A stretch of DNA of 40,418 bases from Lingula anatina (taxonomy: Eukaryota > Brachiopoda > Lingulata > Lingulida > Lingulidae). Position numbers and translations under genes: made by a program. The stretch lies in contig NW_019775857.1 of NCBI RefSeq assembly GCF_001039355.2, forward strand, positions 653,036-693,453. The letters are read 5' to 3'. The notes beneath the pieces were generated by a model. The model was not told where the DNA came from. It made no database searches and saw nothing but the letters and a program-made list of their open reading frames with translations. Of this stretch, positions 1 through 10,628 are shown piece by piece (position 1 is the first letter of the stretch; every line of letters begins with the position of its first letter).

Positions 1-131
1 GTAGAATATCGCAATATATGAGAGTGTTTAGTACATGCTTTGTAAGTATTAAATTTCTTTCTTACAAAATCACACTATTTAGGCCGAGCCTTGAAAACAT
101 AAATTGGCTAATATTCCTCTCCCCCGTCCCT

Positions 132-253
132 CTCTCTCTCTCTCTCCGCCAAACTCTTTAGGAAAAATGGAACAGTTTTACACACATACACACACAAACA
201 CACACACACGCACACACACCAAGAGCAACAAAAAAAAAAAAAAAAAAAAAAAA
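132..253. repeat. Microsatellites: (CT)n, (CA)n and poly-A
   Basis: A CT run (about 132-147) is followed by a CA/CACACG run (179-220) and an A tract (229-253). These simple repeats lie just downstream, on the minus strand, of the acetyltransferase exon and account for the poly-F and V/C-rich tail of the open frame running through it. Confidence 0.9.
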
Positions 254-269
254 CTCGATCTGTACTGAC

Positions 270-471
270 CAATTATTTTGCCATGGAGGTCAGCAACAAG
301 GTAGTGCCCGACTTCAACTAATTCAAGCAAAACTTTCAACGTTTCTTTGGACACTTCCCAGTGAACTTGATCAGTAAATTCGTATAATTCATCAAGGTCT
401 TCTAATGTGGCAGGTCGAATAATGACTCCCGAAGTCACGTCGTGCATCTGTACGGTGGAAGCGCCAGACAT
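270..471 (-). CDS. First coding exon of a GNAT-fold N-acetyltransferase (partial gene)
   Basis: On the minus strand this exon encodes 67 residues plus one base, starting at the ATG at 471-469. The segment VIIRPATLEDLDELYEF has the usual start of a GNAT (acetyl-CoA-dependent N-acyltransferase) domain: strand beta-1 with an (I/V)RPAT..D motif, then helix alpha-1. Residues 57-67 (HYLVADLHGKI) fit the next strand and turn. The exon begins directly after a pyrimidine-rich acceptor (TTTCTTCCAG) and ends at ATTG|GTCAGT, a fair donor in phase 1. The acetyl-CoA-binding motif A (Q/RxxGxG/A) is not in this exon and would lie beyond the left edge. The substrate cannot be inferred. Any upstream exon would be non-coding and was not found. 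The family call rests on the beta-1/alpha-1 pattern only. Confidence 0.55.
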
Positions 472-868
472 CTGGAAGAAAAATAAATTGAGCAGATCAC
501 AATGGTGATGGGTTTGGCAAATGATGATTGCTAAACTAGCAACCGGCTTTGGCCAGTGTGGATGTCTGTTAAACATCCGTCTGTATAACATATCTTTATA
601 AGCACAGGCTTGGTAAAAACGGCGGTCACAGCTCTAATTCCACAACTTTTTGTTCACAAATGACGGTGATATTTTTAACAGATATATTTCATTCCACATT
701 TGCAAGAGCTGACTTCAACGATACGACAGGCTTCATCGAGAAAATACACTTGCACACACTTTTCGTCTTGTGAGTGATTAGCTTTGAGCCCTGATAATAA
801 AACTACTGAGCACCTGTGGCATGAATTGGAGTGTGCAATGCAGAGTAGAATCAACCCCCTAATAATAT

Positions 869-972
869 CAGGCCTGCAGCCGAGAGGGGTTCGGGGGGTT
901 CGGAAGAACCGCCCTTTCAGTCAGGAAAAGTTTCATTTTGGATAAAATTTGATCTAGGTACACAGTTTCATT
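869..972 (-). mobile_element. Truncated MITE of the CAGGCCCGTAGCC family
   Basis: The sequence begins with a terminus-like CAGGCCTGCAGCC and continues with the GGGGTTC.GAA.GAACC, CAGGAAAAG and GATAAAATTTGATCTA blocks shared with the full copies at 18645-18802 and 31393-31562. The other inverted terminus is missing. Homology stops near 972, exactly where a reverse-transcriptase fragment begins. Confidence 0.75.
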
Positions 973-975
973 AGG

Positions 976-1239
976 CAGTTCGGCAGCATGAAAGGGAGTT
1001 GTACGACATACGCACTGATCGAAGCCATAGACCTTATTGCAAGGCAGACTGACACTGTAGGACAATATGCCAGAATGCTTTTGGTCGATTACACCAAAGC
1101 ATTCGATAGAATAGACCACAAACTGCTCAATCAAAAACTGTCTGAATTAGGTATCCCAGGAATTATTTCAAACTGGATTTACAGCTTCTTAGCTGAAAGG
1201 AAACAGAGTGTCAAGAGTGGTAGTGTGGAATCAGACTAG
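976..1239 (+). pseudogene. Non-LTR retrotransposon reverse-transcriptase fragment
   Basis: About 87 codons are open and end in TAG. The protein contains QFGSMKGSCTTYALIEAI, the conserved QFG..kGs.Tt.aL block of CR1/L2/Jockey-type reverse transcriptases. It is followed by LLVDYTKAFDRIDHKLL, the RT block with the first catalytic Asp in an F-x-D-x-x-K/R-A-F/Y-like setting. LGIPGIISNWIYSFLAERKQSVK then matches the helix and R-Q-x-V-K segment that follows in these elements. The YxDD active-site block, endonuclease and 3' end are absent, so this is a dead 5'-truncated and 3'-truncated scrap. It abuts a MITE fragment on its 5' side. The clade cannot be fixed from so short a piece. Confidence 0.8.
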
Positions 1240-1464
1240 TAGATAATCAAAGGCTTGAGAGAGTGGGGTCTGATGTCTGATATCAGCTGGGAAGGTCACA
1301 TCTGTGTAAAAGGCTACACAATTGAATAAATTGTATAACATATAGGCACCTTCTCAGGTATTATGTATTTTCTGTACCATGAGTCATATCATGAGTCATA
1401 TGGTATCTCAGACAAAAAATTCTATTCAAAATGACCATTTGTAGACATAAAAAAAAGGAATTAA

Positions 1465-2650
1465 GAGCGCGTCCATGAGAAAGCCAGACAGATCGGTCAG
1501 AAGGCGACAAGGTGGGGGTCAGCAGATTTTAACCTATGAATCATTTGAAAGGAAAAAGAATGGTTGAAAAATGCAATATAAATCATTTCAAGTGGATTAA
1601 TTAGTGTTGCACTTGGGAAAACTGATAAAATGAGACAGTCATTCCCTTTTGCCTTTAGAAAAATGCTTTGTGATTTTTTTTTATTTTTCTCTCTTGCTCC
1701 CTGAAAATAAGGTATATACACAGTGCTGATGACATTGGATATGCACAGTAATAACTCATAAAATGTGTGTGTGTGGGGGGGGGGGGTTGAATAACTTGAC
1801 ACTAATCATTTTAATTTATTCAGAAGTTGTATGGCTCTGTTTGAAAAGAATATTATCTGAGCAATCCTGTATTACAGATCTCAAAATAAAAAACCTGCAA
1901 AAATGGGCCTCTTGATTATTTTGAGGAATTGCGGTAACTGTATTTTGGGACAGAATTGATGGCAGCCATCTTGTATTTATAAAAATTGGATAGATTTGCC
2001 CTTATCAAAGCATTGTTTGAATTCCTGGCTGTGAGTGTTTGATTAAATTTGATTATTGGAAGGTAATATCTCAAAATGTAGTGATATCTTGATTTCGGTC
2101 GTTTGGTTTTCTGCTAAAATTGCTTAAGTTTGAGGCACATTTTCAATATCTTCTGTTGTGTTTAACACACTTTTTAAAATTTGTATGATGAGACCAATAT
2201 ATGCTCAGGATCCCTATACAATTTTATGGCTGTCAACCCTGCAAAAAGAGAGATATGAATGCTTGAAAATTGCTTGGTAGAAAAGTGAGTTTGGGGGGTG
2301 GGGTTATAAAAATGGGCGTAGCTCGTTAGTTTATGGGTTAAACTGAAATTAAGTAACATATTCTCAATGGCAAATGGCTGGTTTAAATAGGTAAATTATC
2401 AATTTATTTTAAAAAGTCATCAGTTTTAACATATTTGCTTATGAAGTGGCTTTATTGACCGAAGCTGAAAATTAAGCAAAAATTGGCCAAAACATTTAAT
2501 ATTATATTATAATTATATCCAATAATTTATTTTGGGATTGTTGCCTTCAATGTGAATATCTCCTATATATGCAACTATATTATGAATTTGGTTGAAATCT
2601 GTTGACCCCCACCTTGCCACCCTCTGACTGGTCTTATCATGGACACACAC
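1465..2650. mobile_element. TTAA-flanked non-autonomous DNA transposon, 1186 bp
   Basis: TTAA occurs at 1461-1464 and again at 2651-2654. Just inside, the left end reads GAGCGCGTCCATGAGAAAG and the reverse complement of the right end reads GTGTGTGTCCATGATAAGA. The inverted similarity continues for about 65 bp, including GGCAAGGTGGGGGTCA-type sequence (1505-1520 against 2605-2620). The interior is AT-rich and has no convincing transposase reading frame. TTAA target duplication is typical of piggyBac and Kolobok superfamilies; which one mobilised this element is not visible. Confidence 0.8.
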
Positions 2651-2667
2651 TTAAGAGTGGGACAGCC

Positions 2668-3475
2668 TTTAACCAAGTCTTTTTAACTTCGTTACGTTAA
2701 TGTGTAAAGCCTAATGTGATTGTTAATGTCACTTAAGCATTCAGATTAATGAAACGTGTAGGCTAATTTTCAATGTACTGCGACTATTTCGTGTACAGCA
2801 TTGTGAAGTTTATAGGTAGTATATGCATCAAGGGAGTTGAACTCCTAAAATGTTAAGTCTTGTCTCTTTTACTTACTGCACCCTTGAATAACATATGCAC
2901 TGAGTAACTACAAATTTCTTCGCCCCAAATGTGGCCAGGAAATATACATAAACATAGATGCTCAGCTTACTTATGCCTCGAATTATTTAGCCTTTCGATG
3001 CTTACTGAAATCAGAATGCTCACGGAACAGAGCCATTCTTCAATGACCAGGGAATTGAGCAAGTAGATTCTCCTGATTTCAATTCCACAGAGCACTGGTG
3101 GGACACTCGACACCGTGTTATTAGAAAATGATTAGTCCAGCAGCCCACACTGAATAACTTTAGACAGGCTCTTGCCGAGGAGTGGTCTTACAATGTACCT
3201 CAAGTAATACGCATACTGGTGCATATGGAATCAATACTTCAAATAATAATTGGCACCATTCAGGTTCAAGGCAACAACACAAGATGCCAATTCAATGATG
3301 GAATTCTTCGGGGTTTAGCAATACCTTTTGGTGACTGGTATTCTTCGACAAAGCATGCCTCCTTAAACCTTAACTTTGTTTTTCTTCTTTCAGGGTTTTT
3401 TTCTGTTCCCTAAAATGCAATAGGAATTAGTTGAAGCAATTTCTTTAAATGGTTTGATAACACTCACCTCAACTT
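2668..3475 (+). mobile_element. Decayed Tc1-like element, copy 1
   Basis: A leader of about 350 bp (from CTTTAACCAAGTCTTTTTAAC) is shared with copies at 3520, 3954 and 21985. It is followed by a degenerate transposase 3' part at 3018-3330: DSPDFNSTEHWWDTRHRV resembles the Tc1 SPDLNPIEHLWDEL block, including the third catalytic Glu. After an in-frame TGA come TLNNFRQALAEEWSYNVPQ and VHMESILQIII, matching the W..IP and SM..R..avi blocks. The first two catalytic Asp regions are not recognisable, so no active enzyme is possible. Confidence 0.65.
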
Positions 3476-3519
3476 TTCGCGGTTTCTTGTTCAGAAAGGT
3501 GCGGAATTCAGAGTGGGGC

Positions 3520-3953
3520 AACCTATTTAAACAAGTCTTTTTAACTTCGTTAAGTTAATGTGTAAATCCTAATGTGATTGTTCATGTCACTTAGGCATTT
3601 AGATTAAAGAAACGTGTAGGCTATAATGTTAAATGTACTGCGACTATTTCGTGTACAGCATTGTGAAGTTTATAGGTAGTATATGCATCAAGGGAGTTGA
3701 ACTCCCAAAAGTTCTAGTTTTGTCTCTTTTTCACACTGTACCCTTGAAATAATATATGCACTGAGTAACAACGCACATTTCTGCGCCCGAAATAAGACTA
3801 GAAGATATACATTTACACAGGTGCTCAGCTCAATTATGCTCCGATTTTTTGTCAATGCTCACTGAAATCGGAATGCCCACGGAACAAAGTCATTCTTCAA
3901 TGACCAGGGAATTGAGCAAGTAGATTCTCCTAATTTCAATACCACAGAGCACT
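3520..3953 (+). mobile_element. Decayed Tc1-like element, copy 2 (truncated)
   Basis: This repeats the leader of copy 1 at high similarity (GTACTGCGACTATTTCGTGTA, AGTATATGCATCAAGGGAGT) but breaks off at CCACAGAGCAC, inside the transposase-like block. It is joined directly to copy 3. The distance from this leader to the next is about 416 bp, so copies 2 and 3 form a tandem pair. Confidence 0.65.
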
Positions 3954-4281
3954 TTTCAACTTCGTTAAATTAATGTGTAAAACCTTATGTGATTGTTAAT
4001 GTCACTTTCGCATTTAGATTAAAGAAACGTGTAGGCTATAATGTTAAATGTACTGCGACTATTTCGTGTACAGCATTGTGAAGTTTATAGGTAGTATAAG
4101 CATCAAGGCGGTTGAACTCCCAAAAGTTCTAGTTTTGTCTCTTTTTATCACCGTGCCCTTGAAATAATATATGCACTGAGTAACGACGCCCATTTCTGCG
4201 CCCCAAATAAGACTAGAAGATATACATTTACACAGGTGCTCAGCTCAATTATGCTCCGATTTTTTGTCAATGCTCACTGAA
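3954..4281 (+). mobile_element. Decayed Tc1-like element, copy 3 (interrupted)
   Basis: The same leader appears a third time. Homology to copy 2 runs to GCTCACTGAAAT at 4281, where a different transposon (ACCCTGAGTGTCAG terminus) begins. Copy 3 was therefore either cut by that insertion or lost its 3' part. Confidence 0.6.
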
Positions 4282-4749
4282 ATAACCCTGAGTGTCAGAG
4301 CAACGTAAAAGCTAGCTTGTTAAATATATACCTTGTGACGGAGTCGCTTTTACTAGCTCTGACGAACAGCGACAATCTGAGGGCGTTCTTCTTCAAAATT
4401 TTGCCTGGGGCGCTTCCATATTTGGAAGTCACACGTCACAGCTGTGTCCGCCTGGATCCATATTTGGAAGTCATAAGTCTCGAGCTCGTACGTCACAGGT
4501 TTAGCCGCCTGGAGCTGCCTTTCCCGCCTCGCGCTGAAGTTATCTCGTGCAGACGAGACAAGAAGCAAAGTGCCTGACGAAGTTTGAATTGAAAATATCT
4601 TGCAGTCGAAGGTCAGTGCCACAATAGAAGCAACATTCTGCTTTAAAAACTGATTTTGGTGTAGCCATTGCGCAGCCCTTATAGTGGTATCGGGCATACA
4701 GTGTAGCTGTCAAATTTGGCACACGGCAAGCACGTGTATTGCGCACTAG
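4282..4749 (+). mobile_element. Left half of a long-inverted-repeat element (ACCCTGAGTGTCAG terminus)
   Basis: Positions 4283-4385 are the reverse complement, with scattered mismatches, of 23611-23712, so this block is the element's terminal inverted repeat of about 100 bp. Positions 4390-4740 match 23030-23370 in direct orientation, including repeated TTCCATATTTGGAA and CGTACGTCACAG motifs. The copy stops at the single n at 4750 and lacks its right terminus. No transposase is visible. Confidence 0.7.
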
Positions 4750-4750
4750 N
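4750..4750. other. Single n: probable sequence join
   Basis: An isolated n separates a transposon half from sequence (AACCTAAAATTTGTTTTTC) that resembles 3365-3415 within Tc1-like copy 1. It may mark a join between contigs ending in repeats. Confidence 0.5.
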
Positions 4751-5189
4751 AACCTAAAATTTGTTTTTCTTCTTTGAAGGAACTTCCCTATTCCCATAAA
4801 CGTTTTAATTTTCTGTGCTTTTTTCGTTAATTACAGAAGTTCTGACTACAATCATTGCTGTCAATCATTCCAACTTATCTTCGCCATATCCGTTTCACAA
4901 TCATTCTTAAATCTAAAATTCACGACAGTCATACGTTTTCTTTCATTTATACTTTTATCATTTGCTGTACTAGTGTTGCAAATGAGACTCCATGTAATTG
5001 TGTTTGATTTACTGATTAAAATATAAAATCCAACTGCTTCTTTACAATAATTCAGTACCATGAAAGAATTGAATTAACATTAAAATAAATCAGTAAGTTT
5101 CCTTAAAATAGTTCACTTACAAATGTTTTTATCAATCAGTTTCTTTAAACAGTTTAGTGTTTTTACATTAAAATTCCGAGGGACCAAAG

Positions 5190-5526
5190 GATAAAAGTTT
5201 TTGCAGATCTAACAGTTCTAACCTTTGGGGCAAAGAAGTTCTGAGAGTGTCTCAATGCGAATGTTCTTTAACTTTCGGTAATAAACGGTTCAGTCTATGC
5301 TCCTCCATACACATGCCTGCAAACATTTCAAGGCATAAGTTACTGCGCCTGGTTTGCAAGGGAACACATTTATTTTGTACGAGATATAAGGATACAGTAT
5401 CTTAAAGACTCTTTTCTGGGCGGATTCAGTTTTTTCAGCCTGGCAATTGGTCAGTCCAGGATGCTACACTTGCACAACATATTCTAAAGTAGATCTTACA
5501 ACAGATATGTAGACTTTAAGTTCGTC
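5190..5526 (-). pseudogene. Non-LTR retrotransposon ORF2 C-terminal remnant
   Basis: The minus-strand translation gives VYISVVRSTLEYVVQV, a stop, HPGLTNCQAEKTESAQKRVF and KILYPYISY. This matches the region after the reverse transcriptase in Jockey/CR1-type elements (VRPVLEYA.PVWHPGLT...A.E.vQ.RAL.II.P..SY). An in-frame stop replaces the usual Trp and another stop occurs further on, so it is not functional. Polarity is opposite to the RT scrap at 976-1239. The sequence around it (4861-5190 and 5527-6160) shows nothing else I recognise. Confidence 0.7.
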
Positions 5527-6162
5527 ATGAAGCCAATATTTTTAATATTCTTACAAAATTTAACAGATATGTTCAACAGATAACAAAAAACTAGAAATAT
5601 CCTGTAGATGCACTCAACAGTTACTTTGAAGATGAAAGTAATATACACTCTGGGAAAAGTTACCATACCACAAAGTAAGCACAAACTATTAATTTTGTGA
5701 ATACATAATGTAAATCAATTAGGAATGCAAACCCTATTGGTCATTTTCAAAAAAATATCTTGTGATATTTATTTCAGAATAGGTAATAATATAGCAAATA
5801 ATTATTTCTAGAAAAATAAGACCCATTCTTTCAAAAAGATTATATTAAACGAAAAAAAAAAAAGATTATATAACAGCCATGTGAACAAACTAAGATCGTT
5901 AACTTGAAAGCAAAATACAAAAAAATATATCAAACATGAGAAAGTTTTTTTTCTGAACAAATAAGCCTTAAGGGCTACCATTATTTTCATTTTACTTCTA
6001 TAATTAGAAAAAAAAGACATATCAAATTTACTTGCACTGAAATATTTTGTGAATTTGCTATGCGCTACTGCATGTATTGTATATAGTACACGAGACAATT
6101 ATTATAATTATGTACCCATTCCCATTCGAAATTTTCATGTACTAATTCTCGCGACTTCCCTA

Positions 6163-6259
6163 CCCAGCAAACACAGAACGTTACCATAACGTTACCATGT
6201 CGTTTTCTGGTTATAGAAACGCTATGGTAAATGTGTAACATCGTTCTGTGTTTGCTGGG
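6163..6259. mobile_element. 97-bp MITE with TA target duplication
   Basis: The ends are perfect 18-bp inverted repeats (CCCAGCAAACACAGAACG and its complement) flanked by TA on both sides (6161-6162 and 6260-6261). Inner arms (CCATAACG / CGCTATGG) extend the foldback. It has no coding capacity. The TA duplication fits Tc1/mariner-type mobilisation. The CCCAGC tip resembles that of the element at 33039-33985. Confidence 0.85.
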
Positions 6260-6317
6260 TAATTGACGACTGATCCATACATTAACAGTTTATACAAAAA
6301 TACAATTAAATAGGGCC

Positions 6318-6318
6318 N
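6318..6318. other. Single n: probable sequence join
   Basis: An isolated ambiguous base in TAGGGCCnATGGAG. No repeat overlap is evident on either side. Confidence 0.4.
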
Positions 6319-6547
6319 ATGGAGATGAAGAATGTTGTCATTTATAACTTTAAAGAAGTATTCTACCCATTAATTTTGCTTTTTGTGTTTAATTCTTCTG
6401 TAAATACAGTAATTGTAACTGATACGAGATACAGAATTTTAAGGTATTTGTGGGTTCTTTGATACAATTCAAAAATGAACATTGAAAATGACTTGAACCT
6501 CAGATAGGGATCATCTTTTGTAAAAAATACAAAAAGTAACAAATCTG

Positions 6548-6553
6548 TTTATT
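6548..6553 (-). terminator. Poly-A signal AATAAA of the 6608-9973 gene
   Basis: The minus strand reads AATAAA here, about 55 bases after the stop codon at 6610-6608. This is suitable as the polyadenylation signal of the four-exon gene. Confidence 0.5.
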
Positions 6554-6607
6554 TCTAAGTACTATTTCTCTAAACTAGTATGGCAATTTTGGCAAACTTA
6601 TATGCAT

Positions 6608-9600
6608 TTACACACATTCTACAGGTCCGGGGCTGATTTCCTTTTCATGCAGGTCGGCTAGCCTCCTCCAGAATGAGGTTATAACTTGCATGAGACTTTG
6701 ATCACTGCACACTTGAGAGCGCCAAACCTCAGCACTTTCCCAGGAGAAAGCTGAAAGAAAAACCAAGATGATCACTGTAGTGTTTCCCCCGGGGTTTCAA
6801 GGTCTGTGAGGTGGAGGGGCAATGTGGGATCCTGGCAAAACTGGGGGGTTTTGGGGGCATGCTCCTATGTAAAAAATTTTTAAATCACGGTGCAAAGGAT
6901 GAGTGCTAATAACCATTGGCAAAGTGCCCATCGTCAAATTTTAAAAATAATTTCATATTATAAAGTTTATGCGTATATTTGTTGCATGAAAAAATATTAT
7001 TTGGTTTAAGGCATCGTATCTTAGTATTTTTAAGGAGATATATTGGGGGGGGGGGGGCAACTTGAGCAACTTGTTTCAGCGTATATATATATACAGGGTA
7101 TATATATATATATGTGATGGAGCCTTTTATATTACTTTTTATGCAAAATAGACATAAAAGGGGATATCTAAACAACTATTTTGGTTTTACAAAATGTACT
7201 TTCATGCCCATTACAGAAGGGTCAAGCCACCCTTACGTGTAGAAGTCTATTTATGGGTCTCTATATAAAGTAGGAGCCACCACAATGTACATCTGCTATT
7301 ATGATAATTAATATAACTTTGAATATCTGAAGCACATTTTCCATTTAATCTTTCTTAATCCTAAGAAATAAGAATGGAAATATTTAGACTCTATTTCCTA
7401 TCCATTTATTTATTTATTTGATAGCATGCATTACATGAAAATGACATATTTTTGGTTGCAATTGAAAATATTTTACTGACTCTTACCCTTACTTTCCTTT
7501 CAAAGGCCTACTAGTACATTTTTTTTTTTTTGGGGGGGGGGTTGTTCTTTTTGTACAAAAGATTCACTGTATCTGCCTAGCCATCCTATGTAAGCATGTA
7601 GCAGCTACCTCATGGCAGAAATAAACATGGCCGACTGCTAGCAAATGGACTGAAAATGTCCCTATTTAGTTCGAGTACATATCAAGCTCAGCCCTCAGAC
7701 AAGCTGATTTTCACATATATCTCACCTTATATTCATATCTTTTCAACCATGAAAAATTAGCTTGTCTGAGGCAGGGGTCCATATAAAAAATGAACACCTT
7801 TTATCCTCAAGTCATTGTGAGATTCTCCTTTCAATCAGTACTACATTTAAGAATAAAGCAATCAAAATATTGATCACAAGCAGTGGTTGGCCACTTACTG
7901 CCTTTCTTTTTTACACTGGCACCTTCTGTACCCAATTACAAAATGTCACAGTTGTCACCTTACTATAACTAAAGATATGTAGCATTGCAATTCAGACCCC
8001 TCCCCCTAAAACACACATTTTCATGAATATTTGACAAGGTCATTTGGGAATTAATTTTTTTTTATATTTCAAATTCAATAAAAAATTTCTTTTAAAGTGG
8101 ATCATAAAAGTGTAAGACCCCAACTTTAATTTGGCACCAATTTTTTTCCATTCATTCGCAATTTATTTTTCATGTACAAATGTAAGCACTTTTACCCCCT
8201 TAATCGCACTCATCCTTTGGTGCACTTTAGGATTTTTTTAACCGATTTTTTCAACATTTTAGGTGGCACATAATTGTCTTGGATCCGATTTCTTGAAAGT
8301 AAATGTGTAAATGAAGTAAAGAATGATAAAAAATTTCATTAATAAAGAAATGCATACTTAACACCTAGTAGTGATCTATATGCATTGAAGGGAATCTGCA
8401 ATGTATGCTCGCATCACGTTTAACTTTCATTGGCTGTACATAAAACAAGAAAATGTTCAAGATCAAGAATGTAGGATCTAAATTAATGGCAAGAGGTGAC
8501 ATTTATACAGTTTGACCATAAAAGATAATCTTGTATTTAATTCTAAATTTTATTTGCCTGTAGCACTGCTGAAAATAAATCACTTACCTAGCATGGCTGG
8601 ATAGAAGAAAAAGATCATGCTGGAATCTGCCCTCATGAAGACACAGCTATGGACTAATTCCCCCAGATATGCAACAAGTGTTATGGCAAACAAAAGGAGC
8701 AATTTTTTGGAAGTGACCTGAAAAAGAAAAATGCACTAGCATCAATTTTACAACATCCAGAGATGTACATCTAAGTGTAAAGCAAACATGTATTAGAAAT
8801 AATTTATTAAATCCTTTTTAAAGAATGCATTCTTTCCTTAAGTTATATTAGTGCTCCATCTTTTAAACGCATTCTTTTTTGAGAAGTCTTGGCATATTAT
8901 TAACATTCACTGACATTCACTGAGAGACCATTAAAGGATTGCGCAGTTTTCCTTTTATGTAGGTCCGTCATATTTAGGTCTCAGCCTTGTAAGACCTCGT
9001 CCCTTCTCGATATGAATGCTCTCTTAGTAGAAGTACCAAAGGCTCTGTTCACATGAAAAATCTATTTTCTAAAAATCTATTTTCCATCCGCGGTATCTTG
9101 TGATCACGGTCTGTGCCCTGAATAACCCGCGGCGTAATTACTGGCAGCGCAAGCCAGTTTCTTCCAAAGCTGTAATTAATTCTCGGCTGCGCTCAGAGTG
9201 ATCGGAACCAAAGACTATAGTGAAGTATCTCTGACATAACACTTCAGGTGTTTATAGAATAAGGGCTCAAAAAACTTAGTTATGATGCAAAACTTGGACA
9301 ATGGTGTTAAAATACTAACCCGAACTTTAATTAGCTGATGCTCAGGGCCTGCAACTAGTTGTGCCTTTACATGCCCAAAGCCCATTAATTCAATATCATG
9401 TCCCATGTCAACATTTTCAACAGGCAACATATTTCCATCAGTCCTTTGTTGCTATAAAATACAAATTAAACAATATATTGATATGATATGGATTCTAATC
9501 AATATAAAATTATTAATTTTGAACAGTAATGCTCAACCACCATATGAAACTGTAAGACAACATTATTGTTATAACTAAAGACAATCCATTGGGTGACTGG

Positions 9601-9973
9601 CACTATTTAAATAATTGTCAAGTAGCATTACTAAGTACTTAGTATTATTTATTTCAGAGAAGATTAGGTATACAATTTATTGACTACATATAATAACTGA
9701 TATGCAGGCATAGCAAATTCTTATTCAGTGAAAGGGATGCTGCAAAGATGGCCTTTTTTTTTTACACTAGACACTGTAATAAACAAGAAAAAATTCTAGT
9801 AGGGCTAGCTACTCTTTAAGACACAAAATTGGCAATTTTAAATAATTTTATGATGTTTAAATACATACTTCTAGTTCAAGGTTGACAGGAACCTGAGCAT
9901 TAGGTGATTCCAAAAGAGAATCGAGAATCTCTTGGAGTCTGTCTATCTGTTGTCCTGTTGGTGTATGCGCCAT
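6608..9973 (-). CDS. Unrecognised 169-residue membrane protein, four coding exons
   Basis: The coding exons on the minus strand are 9973-9869, 9451-9320, 8717-8588 and 6750-6608. Acceptors are TTTCCAG (before the ATG), TTTTATAG, TTTTTCAG and TTTCTTTCAG; donors are GTATGT, GTTAGT and GTAAGT. Intron phases are 0, 0 and 1, and the joined frame is open to TAA. Residues 1-35 (from MAHTPTGQQIDRLQEILDSL) look amphipathic, with heptad-like leucines. Residues 36-79 are hydrophilic. Residues 84-104 (LLLLFAITLVAYLGELVHSCV) form a membrane helix, with a shorter hydrophobic patch at IFFFYPAML. The Trp- and Glu-rich tail ends PGPVECV. I do not recognise the family and assign no function. A small exon inside the 1.8-kb last intron could have been missed, though the phases fit without one. 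An AATAAA follows the stop. Confidence 0.75.
6751..8587 (-). other. Last intron of the unrecognised membrane-protein gene
   Basis: This 1.8-kb intron contains a G9-plus tract near 7047, a TA-rich run (7083-7114), a T11/G9 junction near 7520-7539 and the short inverted-repeat element at 7693-7771. No exon with convincing splice sites was found inside it. Confidence 0.6.
7693..7771. repeat. 79-bp hairpin (inverted repeat)
   Basis: CCTCAGACAAGCT at 7693 is matched perfectly by AGCTTGTCTGAGG ending at 7771. The pairing extends inward with GATTTTCA / TGAAAAATT. It resembles a small foldback MITE. No clear target duplication is seen. Confidence 0.6.
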
Positions 9974-10496
9974 GCTGCACCTGGAAACAGTAGCATTAAG
10001 GATACTGTCACCCTTCGCCAAAACTCCTTATTTACCCTCTTACATACATTCTTTTAGACAGCAGATAAAGCTACAGTATACACTGACTAAATTAATTAAC
10101 ATTAACACACATCATTATGAATGATGTCATAATTGTGATTATGAGGTAAAAAAGGAAAAATCGGTTTTTCAAATATTACCTTTACCTAAGAACCCACGAA
10201 CACCGTTTAAATGCTAATTTAATGACACCATTTAGTGCTCCAAAACATTGCCAACGATTTTTCTTTTTAAAAACTCTTGGTTCAGATTTTATCATCGATA
10301 AAGTAGAATAATGCCTTTGTTTCAAGAAAATCTGTAATTAGGGCCTCATAAGTCCATTACAAAAAAATGTAAGCCAAAATGATGGTACAGGATTGTAACC
10401 CATATGATATTCTGGTAAAATATTTTTCACGGATGAAGTTACGCCCCATCCTGATTACTATTTCACCTATACATACCTAGGGATGTTATATGACCG

Positions 10497-10560
10497 TGGC
10501 GATATGATGATCACTGAAGCCTGTCCATTTAGCCAAGCTTCAGTGAAGATCAAGGGCAAC
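10497..10560. repeat. Short inverted repeat CACTGAAGC/GCTTCAGTG
   Basis: Nine-base arms separated by 16 bases form a possible hairpin in the presumed first intron of the minus-strand gene. No function is inferred. Confidence 0.4.
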
Positions 10561-10628
10561 CTTGAGCCGCTACCCAAAAATGTCTCGCTTCACTCGACAT
10601 TTCTGCCTAGCGTCTCTCGGAAAACTCG

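Noticed and set aside
178-591. Whole 137-codon minus-strand frame as one protein
   Set aside because: Its N-terminal extension lies upstream of a strong acceptor and its tail is microsatellite; only 270-471 is believable as an exon.
10577-10605. Inverted repeat AAATGTC...GACATTT
   Set aside because: Arms are only seven bases; common by chance in AT-rich DNA.
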